From: CAZJFH01 sp964545205
GTDB taxonomy: Bacteria; Pseudomonadota; Alphaproteobacteria; Rhodospirillales; Magnetospirillaceae
DNA length: 64,000 nt
NCBI GenBank assembly: GCA_964545205.1
Contig: CAZJFH010000006.1
Coordinates: 35,312 to 99,311 of the forward strand
Direction of reading: 5' to 3'
Both the position numbers and the translations under genes were made by a program. Below are positions 7,683-17,322 of the stretch, one piece after another (within the stretch, counting starts at the first letter, position 1; each line of letters starts with the position of its first letter). The notes under the pieces are model-generated. The model made no database searches. It worked only from the letters and a program-made list of their open reading frames with translations, and was not told the DNA's origin.

Positions 7683-8255
7683 TCAGCCGACGTCGAGCAC
7701 GAAATCGTAGCGCCCGACCCCGGACGACGTTTCCATCACCAGGTCGGGGCGGAACAGGCCGTCGCGGGGGTTGCGCGGGTCGTCGGGGAAATAGAGCTGG
7801 GTCGTCAGCACCGAGCGGCGGTCGGGCGGCGCCACCTTGACGTGGAAGTGGCGGGTGCGGCCGGGATAATGGCCGGGCACCACGGTCTCGAAGCGCCAAC
7901 GGCCGTCGGCGTCGGTGAACTGATGACCGCGCCAGCGATAGCCGTCGTTGTCGTAGGCGCCGTCGGGGCCGGCGTGCCACAGGTCGACGACGGCGCCGGG
8001 CAGCGGCCGGCAGGCGCCGTCGACCACCCTGCCCTCCAGCACGAACCGCTCGCCGCCGGGCTCGACCAGCGAGCTCCGGCGCGGCGAGCCCGGGGTGTAG
8101 AACGGGCCTTCGGGATTGGCCGGCGTCTCCTCGCCGCACGAGGGCGTCGGCGGCGCGGCGGCGGCGCGGGCGAGGAGGCCGAGGCCGGGCAGCAGCGCGG
8201 CGAGGGCGATCAGGCGGCGGCGGGAGACGAGCGACATCGGGACGACCTGCAGCAT
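7683..8255 (-). CDS. Exported intradiol ring-cleavage dioxygenase-like protein
   Basis: A 190-residue protein related to the protocatechuate 3,4-dioxygenase/catechol 1,2-dioxygenase fold. The iron ligands of the family are present: Tyr in GPDGAYDNDGY, Tyr in VPGHYPGRTRHFHV and the two His of HFH. The N-terminus SRRRLIALAALLPGLGLL is a Tat- or Sec-like signal, so it probably acts outside the cytoplasm. I chose the ATG at 8255 because GGAAGGA at 8259-8265 precedes it; a second ATG at 8237 is possible. Ring-cleavage substrate unknown; no aromatic pathway genes are nearby. Confidence 0.82.
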   Translation of the reverse strand: MLQVVPMSLVSRRRLIALAALLPGLGLLARAAAAPPTPSCGEETPANPEGPFYTPGSPRRSSLVEPGGERFVLEGRVVDGACRPLPGAVVDLWHAGPDGAYDNDGYRWRGHQFTDADGRWRFETVVPGHYPGRTRHFHVKVAPPDRRSVLTTQLYFPDDPRNPRDGLFRPDLVMETSSGVGRYDFVLDVG

Positions 8256-8347
8256 GGATCCTTCCACCACAGATGGGGCGGATCGGCGCGAGATCGAGTG
8301 GACAAGCGATGCGGCGCTGCCTTTGAACAGACCTTCGGCCGAACGAT

Positions 8348-8363
8348 CCGGGGCTCACCCCGG
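8348..8363 (-). terminator. Hairpin after bcp, possible terminator
   Basis: CCGGGG (8348-8353) and CCCCGG (8358-8363) form a perfect 6-bp stem with a CTCA loop, 23 bases beyond the bcp stop. No T run follows on the minus strand, so it would have to work with Rho or as an mRNA end-protecting stem. Confidence 0.3.
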
Positions 8364-8385
8364 AACCCGGCGTGGCTCGGGGCGC

Positions 8386-8850
8386 CTACAGCGCGCGCAG
8401 CGCCGCCAGCACCTCGTCGACATGGCCCTTGACCTTGACCTTGCGCCAGACGCGGCGGACGACGCCGTCGGCGTCGATCAGGAAGGTCGCGCGCTCGATG
8501 CCGAAATACTTGCGGCCGTACATGCTCTTCTCGACCCAGACGCCGTAGGCCGCGCACACGGCGCCGTCCTCGTCGGCGGCCAGCGGGAAGTTGAGGCCGT
8601 GCTTGGCCTTGAACCTGTCGTGCTTGGCGGCCGAATCGCGCGAGACGCCGATCACCCGGGCGTCGAGCTTCGAGAAGTCGGGCCCGGCGTCGCGGAAGGC
8701 GCAGGCCTCGGCGGTGCAGCCCGAGGTGTCGTCCTTGGGATAGAAGTACAGCACCACCGGCCGGCCGCGCAGCGCCGACAGCGAGATGGTTCCGCCGCCG
8801 TCGGCCGGCAGCGTGAAATCGGGGGCGCGGTCGCCGTCCTGAACCGTCAT
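8386..8850 (-). CDS. bcp: Thioredoxin-dependent peroxiredoxin, Bcp/PrxQ type
   Basis: A 154-residue peroxiredoxin. YFYPKDDTSGCTAEACAFRD at residues 35-54 contains the peroxidatic Cys45 and the resolving Cys50 of the atypical two-cysteine Bcp class. It reduces hydrogen and organic peroxides in the cytoplasm with electrons from thioredoxin. The ATG at 8850 overlaps the glnE stop by ATGA, so the gene is translated with glnE, an arrangement I know from other Rhodospirillales. Confidence 0.94.
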   Translation of the reverse strand: MTVQDGDRAPDFTLPADGGGTISLSALRGRPVVLYFYPKDDTSGCTAEACAFRDAGPDFSKLDARVIGVSRDSAAKHDRFKAKHGLNFPLAADEDGAVCAAYGVWVEKSMYGRKYFGIERATFLIDADGVVRRVWRKVKVKGHVDEVLAALRAL

Positions 8851-11831
8851 TTCTTCTCCTCCTCGGCCTGTCGCGCCGCCAGCAGCGCCGCGCCCGGCGT
8901 GCCGACCAATTCGTCGAACAGCGCGTGCACCTGCGCCGCGGCGCCTTCCATGCGCTCCTTGAGCACGGCGAAATCGTCGACCCCGGCCGCCTGGGCGATG
9001 CAGCGCTTGAGCCCTTCCGAGGCCTTGTCCTCGTGGAAGGCGCCCTCGATGGTCTGGCGCAGCACGGTCTGCACCGCGCACCACAGGTGATGGGCCGAGC
9101 GCAGCAGCCGGCCCTGGTCGGCGTCGAGCAGGCCCAGCTCCTCGGCTTTCTCCAGCATGCAGACGGTGCCGTTGCACAGGATCTCGGGACGGTCGTGGGC
9201 GTGGCGCAGCTGCAGGTACTGGGCGAGGAACTCGATGTCGACCAGACCGCCGCGCCGGTGCTTGACGTCCCAGGGACTGGCGCCCTTGTGCTCCTTGGCC
9301 ATGCGCAGGCGCATGTCGGCGACGTCGGCCAGCAGCTTGTCGGGATCGCGCGGCCGGCGCAGGGCCTCGCGGATCACCTCCTCGATGCGCGCCGCCAGCG
9401 GCGGCGGCCCCGAGATCACCCGGGCGCGGGCCAGCGCCATGTGCTCCCAGGTCCAGGCCATGTCCTGGTGGTAGCGCACGAAGGCGTCGAGGCTGGTGGC
9501 GATCGGGCCGGCGGCGCCCGAGGGCCGCAGGCGCATGTCGACCTCATAGAGCACGCCCTCGCCGGTCGGCGCGGTGATGGCGTTGATCAGCCGCTGGGTC
9601 ACCCGCGCGAAATAGGTGCTGGGCGCCAGCGGCTTGGCGCCGTCGGAACCTTCGACGTCCGGCGGCACGTCGTAGATCAGGATCAGGTCGAGATCGGAGG
9701 CCGCCGTCATCTCGCGGCTGCCCAGCTTGCCCATGGCGACGATGGCGAAGCCGGCGCCGGGCACGTGGCCGTGGCTGCGGGCGAACTCGGCCTCGACGCG
9801 CGGATGCAGGCGCGAGATCACCGTCTCGGCGATGTCGGACAGCGCGGCGCCGGCATGCTCGGGCGAGATGTGGTTGCGCAGGGTCTGGATGCCGATCTGG
9901 AACTTGTGGTCGTTGGCCCAGCGCCGGCACAGGTCCAGCACCTCGGGGAAGTCGACCGCCTGCGCCAGGCTGCGGTCGAGCTCGACGTCGAGCTCGGGCC
10001 CCTGCGGCGGCGGGTCGAAGAAGCCCTGGCTGAGCACGTTGTCCATCAGCGACGGATGCCGCGCCAGATGGTCGGCCAGCCTGGGCGCGTCGCCGAGGAT
10101 GTCGGCGACCAGGTCGAGCAGATTCGGATTGGCGTAGAACAGCGAGAACAGCGGCACGCCGGCCGGCAGTCGCGACAGGAACTCGTCGAACTTCAGGAAC
10201 GCCGTGTCGGGCACCGCCGTGTCGGCCAGCGCCTGAAGCAGCGCCGGAGTCAGCTCGGTCAGCAGCTCGCGCGCCCGGGTCGAGCGGGTGGCGCGCACGC
10301 GGCCGTGATGCCAGCCGCGGATCGTCGAGGCGATGCCGTCGGGATTGGAGAAGCCCATGCCGGCCAGGGTCTTCAGCGTCTCGGGGTCGTTCTCGCCGCC
10401 GGTGAAGACCAGGCTGCCGGCGCTCGACGACAGGTCGGGCGCGTCCTCGAACAGCGCCGCGTAATGCAGCTCGACGCATTCGAGCACCCCGCGCACCGTC
10501 GCGTCGAAGCGCTCGATGTCGTCGAAGCCCATGAACACCGCGATCTCGTGCAGATGCGCGTGGTCGCTGGGCAGGGTCTGGGTCTGCTGGTCGTCGATCA
10601 TCTGCAGCCGGTGCTCGAGCTTGCGCAGGAAGGCGTAGCTCTCGATGAGCTGCTGCACGGTCTCGGGCTGGACATGGCCGTTGGCGGCCAGCGCCCGCAG
10701 CGCGGCGTAGGTCGCGCTCGGCCGCACCTCGGGCTCGCGGCCGCCCCAGATGAGCTGCTGGGTCTGGGCGAAGAACTCGATCTCGCGGATGCCGCCGCGG
10801 CCGAGCTTGACGTTGTGGCCGGCGACCGCGATGCGGGCGCCGCCGCGATGGGCGTGGATCTGGCGCTTGATCGAGTGGATGTCCTGGATCGCCGCGAAAT
10901 CCAGCGACTTGCGCCAGATGAACGGCCGCAGGAACTTGACGAAGGCCTCGCCCGCCCGCCGGTCGCCGGCGACCGGGCGCGCCTTGATCATCGCCGCGCG
11001 TTCCCAGTTCTGGCCGAAGCCCTCGTAGTAGATTTCCGCCGCCGACAGCGACACCGCCGGCGGCGTGGCGCCCGGATCGGGGCGCAGGCGCAGGTCGGTG
11101 CGGAACACGTAGCCGTCGGCGGTGCGCTCCTCCATGATCCGCACCAGGTCGCGGGTCAGCCGCGTGAAGCATTCCTGGATGCTCTTGCGGCCGGTATAGG
11201 CGATCTTCTCGTCGTCGTAGAAGACGATGATGTCGATGTCGGACGAGTAGTTCAGCTCGCCGGCCCCGAGCTTGCCCATGCCGAGAACGATCAGCCCGGA
11301 GTCGCGTTCGGGATCGTCGGGATGGGCCAGCGCGAAGTCGCCGTTGTCGGCGGCGCGGCGCAGCAGCAGACGCGCGCCCAGCGACAGCGCCGTCTCGGCG
11401 AGGCGGGACAGCGCGCCGGTGACCTGCATCAGGTCCCAGGCGTCGGCGATGTCGGCCAGGGCGATCAGCAGCGCCGCCCGGCGCTTGGCGACGCGCAGGC
11501 CGCGCATCAGCGCGGCCATGTCGGTGGCGTCGCCGAACTCGGCGCGCAGGCCGTCGATCAGGGCGGCGAACACGGCGTCGGGCCCATGCTCGAGCAGATC
11601 GCGCAGGAAAGCCGGCTCGCGCAGCAGGCACTGGCCGAGGAACGGGCTGTTGCCGAACACCGCCTCGAGCAGCGCCCGCCCGCCCGGATCCTCCGACAGC
11701 GCACGCGCGAAGGCGGCGAGATCGGGATCGTCGCGGCGGTCGGCCTCCTCGCGCCAGCGCTCGAGACCGCTGCGGCAACGGTCGGCGTTTGCCGGCTTCG
11801 GCAGGCGGTTCGCGTCCAGCGGAAACTGCAC
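8847..11831 (-). CDS. glnE: Bifunctional glutamine synthetase adenylyltransferase/deadenylase
   Basis: A 994-residue protein with the two nucleotidyltransferase domains of GlnE. The N-terminal deadenylase half has LNYSSDIDIIVFYDDEK and the C-terminal adenylyltransferase half has MTAASDLDLILIYD; both keep the Asp-x-Asp pair. It sets glutamine synthetase activity by adding or removing AMP on a tyrosine, under control of PII. I place the start at the GTG 11831 (MQFPLDANRL), because the frame further upstream runs antisense through the next gene and has no family similarity. Confidence 0.94.
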   Translation of the reverse strand: MQFPLDANRLPKPANADRCRSGLERWREEADRRDDPDLAAFARALSEDPGGRALLEAVFGNSPFLGQCLLREPAFLRDLLEHGPDAVFAALIDGLRAEFGDATDMAALMRGLRVAKRRAALLIALADIADAWDLMQVTGALSRLAETALSLGARLLLRRAADNGDFALAHPDDPERDSGLIVLGMGKLGAGELNYSSDIDIIVFYDDEKIAYTGRKSIQECFTRLTRDLVRIMEERTADGYVFRTDLRLRPDPGATPPAVSLSAAEIYYEGFGQNWERAAMIKARPVAGDRRAGEAFVKFLRPFIWRKSLDFAAIQDIHSIKRQIHAHRGGARIAVAGHNVKLGRGGIREIEFFAQTQQLIWGGREPEVRPSATYAALRALAANGHVQPETVQQLIESYAFLRKLEHRLQMIDDQQTQTLPSDHAHLHEIAVFMGFDDIERFDATVRGVLECVELHYAALFEDAPDLSSSAGSLVFTGGENDPETLKTLAGMGFSNPDGIASTIRGWHHGRVRATRSTRARELLTELTPALLQALADTAVPDTAFLKFDEFLSRLPAGVPLFSLFYANPNLLDLVADILGDAPRLADHLARHPSLMDNVLSQGFFDPPPQGPELDVELDRSLAQAVDFPEVLDLCRRWANDHKFQIGIQTLRNHISPEHAGAALSDIAETVISRLHPRVEAEFARSHGHVPGAGFAIVAMGKLGSREMTAASDLDLILIYDVPPDVEGSDGAKPLAPSTYFARVTQRLINAITAPTGEGVLYEVDMRLRPSGAAGPIATSLDAFVRYHQDMAWTWEHMALARARVISGPPPLAARIEEVIREALRRPRDPDKLLADVADMRLRMAKEHKGASPWDVKHRRGGLVDIEFLAQYLQLRHAHDRPEILCNGTVCMLEKAEELGLLDADQGRLLRSAHHLWCAVQTVLRQTIEGAFHEDKASEGLKRCIAQAAGVDDFAVLKERMEGAAAQVHALFDELVGTPGAALLAARQAEEEKK

Positions 11832-12110
11832 GGTGGTGGTTCCGATCGTCGTTGTCCGGCCACACTGCGCAATGGCCCGACGGGGGTCAAGTCGAACCTG
11901 CGGGCGCGCGGGGCGCCACGCGCGCGCCCTCTTCGGGCTGGCAGGCCCCCCTCCGAACGTGCTATGCCGGTCGGGCTCCATCAGTTCGGGTCCGAACCGC
12001 GAGACGGATGCGCACCGTCGCGGCCTGGACGGCGGCCGTTTCGAATTCGCGTGGTTCAACCGCACAGCGGGTTGGCGGGGGTTTTCGTTTGAACATGGAA
12101 GTGGCCGCCG

Positions 12111-15100
12111 GTGGTCCAAGGCACCGTTAGAAGCCTGCTGCGCCTGCTCGAGGCCCTGATCCTCAGCCTGCTGTTCCTCGCGGCGCTGGCCGCCTGGCGG
12201 CTGTCGCAGGGACCGCTCGAACTCGACGTCCTGACGCCTTATGTCGCCGAAGCGCTGTCGGTGCCCGGCGGGCCGGTGCGGATCGAGCTGGACGGCACGG
12301 TCCTGACCTGGGCCGGCTGGGAGCGGGCGCTCGACCTGCGCGCCGTCGGCGTTCGCGCCGTGACCAGCGACGGCACCGTCCGGGCGGCGGTGCCCGAGAT
12401 TTCGCTGTCGCTGTCGGGCCGGGCCCTGCTGAAGGGCGAGGTGGCGCCGCGCACCATCGAGCTGATCAATCCGCGGCTGCACCTGGTGCGCGGACCCGGC
12501 GGCGCCATGCGCTGGGGCCTCGGCGGTTCCGAGGCCGGCGAATCCGATCAGCTGGTCGCCCGGCTGTTCCATGATCTGGCGCGCCCGGCCGATCCCAGCG
12601 GCCCGGCCGGGCACCTGACCCGGGTCAATCTGGTCGACGCCCAGGCGGTGATCGAGGACGAGGTCACCGGCACCACCTGGCGCGCGCCCGACGCCGACCT
12701 GCTGCTGCTGCGCGACGAGACCGGCATCGCCGCCGAGGTGCACCTGCTGGTCGACGCCGGCGGCGTGCTGACGGAGATCGACGGCCACGCGCGCTTCCGG
12801 CCGGTCGACGGCGCCCTGCACGCCTCGCTGACCGTGCGCGACCTGCGCCCCGACGTCTATGCCAGGCTGCTGCCCGACCTGGCGCCCCTGAAGGCGGTGG
12901 ACCTGCCGGTCTCGGGCGTGGTGACGCTGGCCTGGGACGTCGAGCACGGCCTCGACCGCGTCGCCTTCGACGTCTCGGGCGGCGCCGGAACCCTGAGGCT
13001 GCCGGAGCCCGTCGGCCTCGATTACGCCGTCGCGGCGCTGCAGTTGCGCGGTCAGGTGACCGACGCGCCGCGGCGGGCGGTGATCGAGGAACTGCACGTC
13101 GATCTCGGCGGCCCGGTGCTGACCGCCAACGCGGTCGCCGACCTCGTCGGCGGCGAGGTCATCGTCAAGGCCGAAGCCGGGCTGCGCGATCTGCCGGTCG
13201 ACGACATCGACCGCTACTGGCCGGCGATGGCCGGCCCCAACGCGCGCGAATGGGTGACCGAGAACCTGTCGGACGGCATCGTCCGCGAGGCGCGGGCCTC
13301 GGTGGCGGCGCGCCGGACCGCCGACGGCGCCGTGATCGTCGAGGCCCTGGACGGAGCGATCCGCCCCGAGGGAGTCACCGTCGACTATCTCTCGCCGATG
13401 CCGCCGGTGCGCAATGCCGCGGCGGTGGCGACCTTCGACGCCCGCAGCTTCAGCATCGACATCGAAGGCGGCGAGGTCTACGGGCTCGAGGTCCGCGACG
13501 GCACGATCGTCTTCACCGGCCTCGACGTCGGCGACGAGAAGGCGGACATCCGCCTGCGGATCGACGGCCCGCTGGCCGATGCGCTGACGCTGATCGATCA
13601 TCGGCCGCTGGGCTACACCTCGCGGCTCGGCATCGCGCCGCAGCGGGTCAAGGGCCGCGCCGCGGTCGACCTCGAACTGTCGTTTCCGCTGCTCAAGGAC
13701 CTGCGGATGGACGACGTCGCCGTGCATGCGACGGCCGAGGCCGGCGACGTCTTCATCCCCGAGGTGCTGCTGGGCCTGGACCTGAGCGAGGGCAAGCTGG
13801 CCCTCGACGTCGACGGCGACGGCATGGACGTCTCCGGTCCCGTCGTCCTCGGCACCATCCCCGGCGAACTGAACTGGCGCGAGAATTTCGGCGACGACGT
13901 GACGTTCCGCAGCCGCTACCGGCTGCAGGCCACCGTGCAGGAGCACCAGCGGCACGAGTTGCGCCTGAAGGGCCCGCCGTTCATCGCGCCGTGGATCACC
14001 GGGCCGGTGCGGGCCGACGTCGTCGCGACCATGAACGGCGGCGGCAACGGCCGCATCGACGCCAAGATCGACCTCGAGCCGGCGCGGATGGCGCCGGCGG
14101 GCTTCGGCTGGACGAAACCGGTCGGCCTTCCCGGCGCCGCCGAGGTCGAGATCGTCCTGAAAGACGAGAAGCTGGCCGAAATTCCGCGCTTCGCCATCCG
14201 CGCCGCCGATCTGTCGATGGACGGCGCCGTCGCCTTCGACGGCGACGGCGAGCCGCGCCGGGTCGACTTCACCCGGCTGCGCTACGGCCGCACCGACGCC
14301 CGCGGTTCGCTGAGGCTGCGGCCGGGCGCCGGCATGGACGTCGTGCTGGAAGGCGAGGCCTTCGACGCCGCGCCGCTGCTGTCCGACCCCCCGGGCGTGC
14401 CGCCGGCGGCCGTCGCGATCGCCGAACCGGTGCCGGTCGGCGACGACGAGTTGCCGCCGATGACCGTCGACGCCCGGCTCGGCCGGCTGTGGATCGGCGA
14501 GAAGGCCGGGTTCGAGAACGTCACCGTCAGCCTGACCCGCGACGAGCGGCTGTGGCACAACGCCCGCCTGCAGGCGCCGCTGGCCGGCGGCGGCGACGTG
14601 CTGATCTCGATGGTGCCCATCGAGGGCACCCGCAGGTTCAACATCACCTCGAACAACGCCGGCGGCCTGTTGCGGGCGATGGACATCTTCGACGACATGG
14701 AGGGCGGCCGCGTCCTGGTCCAGGGCACCGTCGAGCGCCAGGGCGGCGAGGACGTCTTCGCGGGCACCGCCCGGATCAGCGACTACGAGATCCACCGCGC
14801 GCCGCTGCTGGCCCGCATCCTCACCGTGGCGGCGCTGACCGGCGTGCTCGACCTGCTGCGCGGCGACGGCATCAGCTTCAGCGACCTGGAGGCGCCGTTC
14901 CGAATGAAGGACGGGCTGGTCGAACTGTCCGAGAGCCGCGCCTTCGGCCCGGCGCTCGGCCTCACGGCCCGGGGGCAGATCGACGTGCGCGCCGAGCGGA
15001 TGGCGCTGGAGGGCACCATCGTGCCGATGTACGCGGTCAACAGCGCGCTGGGCAACATCCCGCTGATCGGCCGCCTGCTCACCGGCGAGAAGGGCAGCGG

Positions 15101-15272
15101 CATCTTCGCCGCCACCTACGTGATCGAGGGCGCGTCGGGCGATCCGAGGATCACCGTCAATCCGCTGGCGGCGCTGACGCCCGGGTTCCTGCGCAAGTTC
15201 TTCGAGCTGTTCACCGGCGGCGCCTCGACGCTGCGTCCGGCCGAGGCGGCGACGGAAGCAACGCCGCGTTAA
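12111..15272 (+). CDS. AsmA-like/YhdP-type envelope protein (DUF3971)
   Basis: A 1053-residue protein with one N-terminal membrane anchor (residues about 9-28, LLEALILSLLFLAALAAWRL) and a long periplasmic region rich in beta strands. The C-terminus has the AsmA-like end: the LLARILTVAALTGVLDLL segment, then NSALGNIPLIGRLLTGEKGSGIFA. Members of this group (YhdP, TamB, AsmA) are thought to form bridges that move phospholipids to the outer membrane. The start is a GTG; glnE is divergent, so the 279-base gap 11832-12110 must hold both promoters, but I see no convincing one. Confidence 0.85.
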   Translation: MVQGTVRSLLRLLEALILSLLFLAALAAWRLSQGPLELDVLTPYVAEALSVPGGPVRIELDGTVLTWAGWERALDLRAVGVRAVTSDGTVRAAVPEISLSLSGRALLKGEVAPRTIELINPRLHLVRGPGGAMRWGLGGSEAGESDQLVARLFHDLARPADPSGPAGHLTRVNLVDAQAVIEDEVTGTTWRAPDADLLLLRDETGIAAEVHLLVDAGGVLTEIDGHARFRPVDGALHASLTVRDLRPDVYARLLPDLAPLKAVDLPVSGVVTLAWDVEHGLDRVAFDVSGGAGTLRLPEPVGLDYAVAALQLRGQVTDAPRRAVIEELHVDLGGPVLTANAVADLVGGEVIVKAEAGLRDLPVDDIDRYWPAMAGPNAREWVTENLSDGIVREARASVAARRTADGAVIVEALDGAIRPEGVTVDYLSPMPPVRNAAAVATFDARSFSIDIEGGEVYGLEVRDGTIVFTGLDVGDEKADIRLRIDGPLADALTLIDHRPLGYTSRLGIAPQRVKGRAAVDLELSFPLLKDLRMDDVAVHATAEAGDVFIPEVLLGLDLSEGKLALDVDGDGMDVSGPVVLGTIPGELNWRENFGDDVTFRSRYRLQATVQEHQRHELRLKGPPFIAPWITGPVRADVVATMNGGGNGRIDAKIDLEPARMAPAGFGWTKPVGLPGAAEVEIVLKDEKLAEIPRFAIRAADLSMDGAVAFDGDGEPRRVDFTRLRYGRTDARGSLRLRPGAGMDVVLEGEAFDAAPLLSDPPGVPPAAVAIAEPVPVGDDELPPMTVDARLGRLWIGEKAGFENVTVSLTRDERLWHNARLQAPLAGGGDVLISMVPIEGTRRFNITSNNAGGLLRAMDIFDDMEGGRVLVQGTVERQGGEDVFAGTARISDYEIHRAPLLARILTVAALTGVLDLLRGDGISFSDLEAPFRMKDGLVELSESRAFGPALGLTARGQIDVRAERMALEGTIVPMYAVNSALGNIPLIGRLLTGEKGSGIFAATYVIEGASGDPRITVNPLAALTPGFLRKFFELFTGGASTLRPAEAATEATPR

Positions 15273-15363
15273 CGTTTCGCGACGATACTGCCAGCCCAGA
15301 CTCCTTCCTTTTTCGCCGGTTCTTGATCAGAATGGACCGGTTCCGGACAGCGGTGGTTTGCAG

Positions 15364-17304
15364 ATGTCGAAGCTCAGGATCACCATCGTCGCCGCCATCG
15401 GGCTGGCGTTCGCGACCCCGGCGCAGGCGGCGGAGCTGAGCTCGGGACTGGCGGCCCTGCAGGCCGAGGACTACGAGAAGGCGCTCGCCGAGTTGCGGCC
15501 GCTGGCGCACGACACCGCCGAAGCGGCCTTCGCGCTGGCCGGAATGTACGACAACGGCTGGGGCGTGCCGGCCAGCCATTCCATCGCCGCCGGCTATTAC
15601 CGGCGGGCCATGGAACTGGGCCATGCCGAGGCGACGTTCCGTTACGCGCAGCGGCTCGAGCAAGGCAAGGGCCTGCCGCGCGACGCCGCCGGCGCCCTCG
15701 AGCACTACAAGACGGCGGCCGAGAAGGACCATCCCGCGGCCCAGCGCCAGCTCGCCAAGTTCCACCTGTTCGGCGTCGCCAAGAAGCCCGACTTCCTGGA
15801 GGGCCGCAAGTGGCTGAACAAGGCCGCCAACGCGGGCGACCCCGAGGCCGAGGCGCTGATTGCCGAGCTGTCGGCGCGCGGGCTGCCGATCCTGGACATC
15901 CCGGGCACGGCGCAGCCGACCGAGGCGGCGGCGAAACGCGTGCTCGGCGAGGTCAAGGACCTGATCGCGCCGCTGCTGCGCGGCGGCCGCGGCGACGCGA
16001 GCCTGCGCCTGCGGCGCGCGCCGACCGTGGCGACCATCGCCGAAGGCCATCTGGTGACCCTGCCCTCGGTCGAGATCGCCGCAGGCTTCGGCCAGGTGCG
16101 GCTGGGCTCGGTCCAGATCGCCTTCAAGCCGCAGGGCGACGACTACGCCGTCGCCGTGAGCCTGCCCAAACGCGCCAGCATCGTCGACGACGGCGACAAC
16201 GAGATCGGCACGCTGTCGCTGGGCAGCCACAAGATCGACGGCACCTGGTCGACGGCGCTGCACACCATGACCGCCTACCGGGCCGAGTTCGACACGCTGA
16301 AGCTCGCCGGCCCCGGCCTGCCGGTCGGCATCGAGGTGCGCAGGATCCACGGCGAGCGCACGGTCGCCGCCGGCGACGACGGCCGTCAGGACGTCGCCGA
16401 GCGCATCGCCTTCGAGGGCGTCGACCTGATCAAGACCGGCGGCGCGCCGGTGGTGGGCGCGCGCGTCCATTTCGACGAAATCGGCTTCGCGGCCGCCTAT
16501 GACGGCCTCGATCTCGGCGCCGTCGCCAGCTTCGCGGCGCGCCAGGGCCTCGACTGGCGCACCGGCGCGCCGCTGCCCGCGGCGGAGGTGGCGGCGGGCG
16601 ACGAGGTCGTGCCGCCGATGATCCGGGCGATCAAGATCTCGACCACCATCGGCGGCTTCACGCTGACCGCCTCGGACGGCTCCAGCGTGGTCTCGGCGGT
16701 CAGCGGCGAGATCGCGTTCTCGGGCAGCCGGCTCGACGAGGCGCTGGCCGAATTCGGCCTGGTCTACGGGCATTCCGGGCTGACGGTGCCGAGCCTCGGC
16801 GAGTCCGCGACGGCGGCGCCGCAGACCGTGCGCCTCGCCCTCGGCATCGAGCGCTTGCCGCTGGCGCAGCTCGTCGGCACCACCCTGGGCGCGGCGGCCG
16901 ACGGCCTGAAGGGCGGCACGTCCGAGGCCGCGGCGGGCGGCGTCCCGGGTCTCGGCCTCGACGCGGCGACCAAGGTCCTGGCCGGCGCCGGCGCGACGGT
17001 GCGCCTGGACGAGGCGGTGTTCGCGGGCGAGGGCTACGAGATCAGGGTGACCGGCGCCTTCGCCCCCGGCGAATCCGGGGTCGGCGGCGAACTCGACGTC
17101 ACGGCGCGCGGGCTCGACGCGCTGCTGGCGGCACGCGACGCCGGCGCGCCGGTGCAGGTCGACACCGCCAAGCTCGATGCGGTCCGCGCCCTGGCGGTGC
17201 ACGACAAGGACGCCGAAGGGCGCGACGTCGAGGTGTTCCGCTTCGCCTTGCGGCCCGACGGCACCGTCACCGTGAACGGCAAGGCGACCGACCTCCTGAA
17301 CTAG
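15364..17304 (+). CDS. Exported Sel1-repeat protein with long beta-rich C-terminal part
   Basis: A 646-residue protein. Residues 1-22 are a signal peptide ending near PAQAAE. Residues about 35-180 hold Sel1/TPR-like repeats: AAFALAGMYDNGWGV, EATFRYAQRLEQGKGLPRD, AAQRQLAKFHLFGVAKK. The rest is beta-strand rich and I recognise no domain in it. Sel1 repeats bind other proteins, so a periplasmic scaffold role is plausible. I chose the ATG at 15364 over a TTG two codons earlier. It follows the AsmA-like gene by 91 bases on the same strand. Confidence 0.75.
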   Translation: MSKLRITIVAAIGLAFATPAQAAELSSGLAALQAEDYEKALAELRPLAHDTAEAAFALAGMYDNGWGVPASHSIAAGYYRRAMELGHAEATFRYAQRLEQGKGLPRDAAGALEHYKTAAEKDHPAAQRQLAKFHLFGVAKKPDFLEGRKWLNKAANAGDPEAEALIAELSARGLPILDIPGTAQPTEAAAKRVLGEVKDLIAPLLRGGRGDASLRLRRAPTVATIAEGHLVTLPSVEIAAGFGQVRLGSVQIAFKPQGDDYAVAVSLPKRASIVDDGDNEIGTLSLGSHKIDGTWSTALHTMTAYRAEFDTLKLAGPGLPVGIEVRRIHGERTVAAGDDGRQDVAERIAFEGVDLIKTGGAPVVGARVHFDEIGFAAAYDGLDLGAVASFAARQGLDWRTGAPLPAAEVAAGDEVVPPMIRAIKISTTIGGFTLTASDGSSVVSAVSGEIAFSGSRLDEALAEFGLVYGHSGLTVPSLGESATAAPQTVRLALGIERLPLAQLVGTTLGAAADGLKGGTSEAAAGGVPGLGLDAATKVLAGAGATVRLDEAVFAGEGYEIRVTGAFAPGESGVGGELDVTARGLDALLAARDAGAPVQVDTAKLDAVRALAVHDKDAEGRDVEVFRFALRPDGTVTVNGKATDLLN

Positions 17305-17322
17305 GCGATCGCCCGCGACCGC

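Noticed and set aside
11984..11997. GTTCGG-GT-CCGAAC palindrome in the glnE divergent gap as an operator
   Set aside because: Short, GC-rich dyads of this kind are expected by chance in this base composition and no promoter element lies beside it.
8847..14795. A single 1982-codon minus-strand open frame
   Set aside because: Only 8847-11831 is glnE. The rest is antisense to the AsmA-like gene, a shadow of GC-rich codon structure with no family motif.
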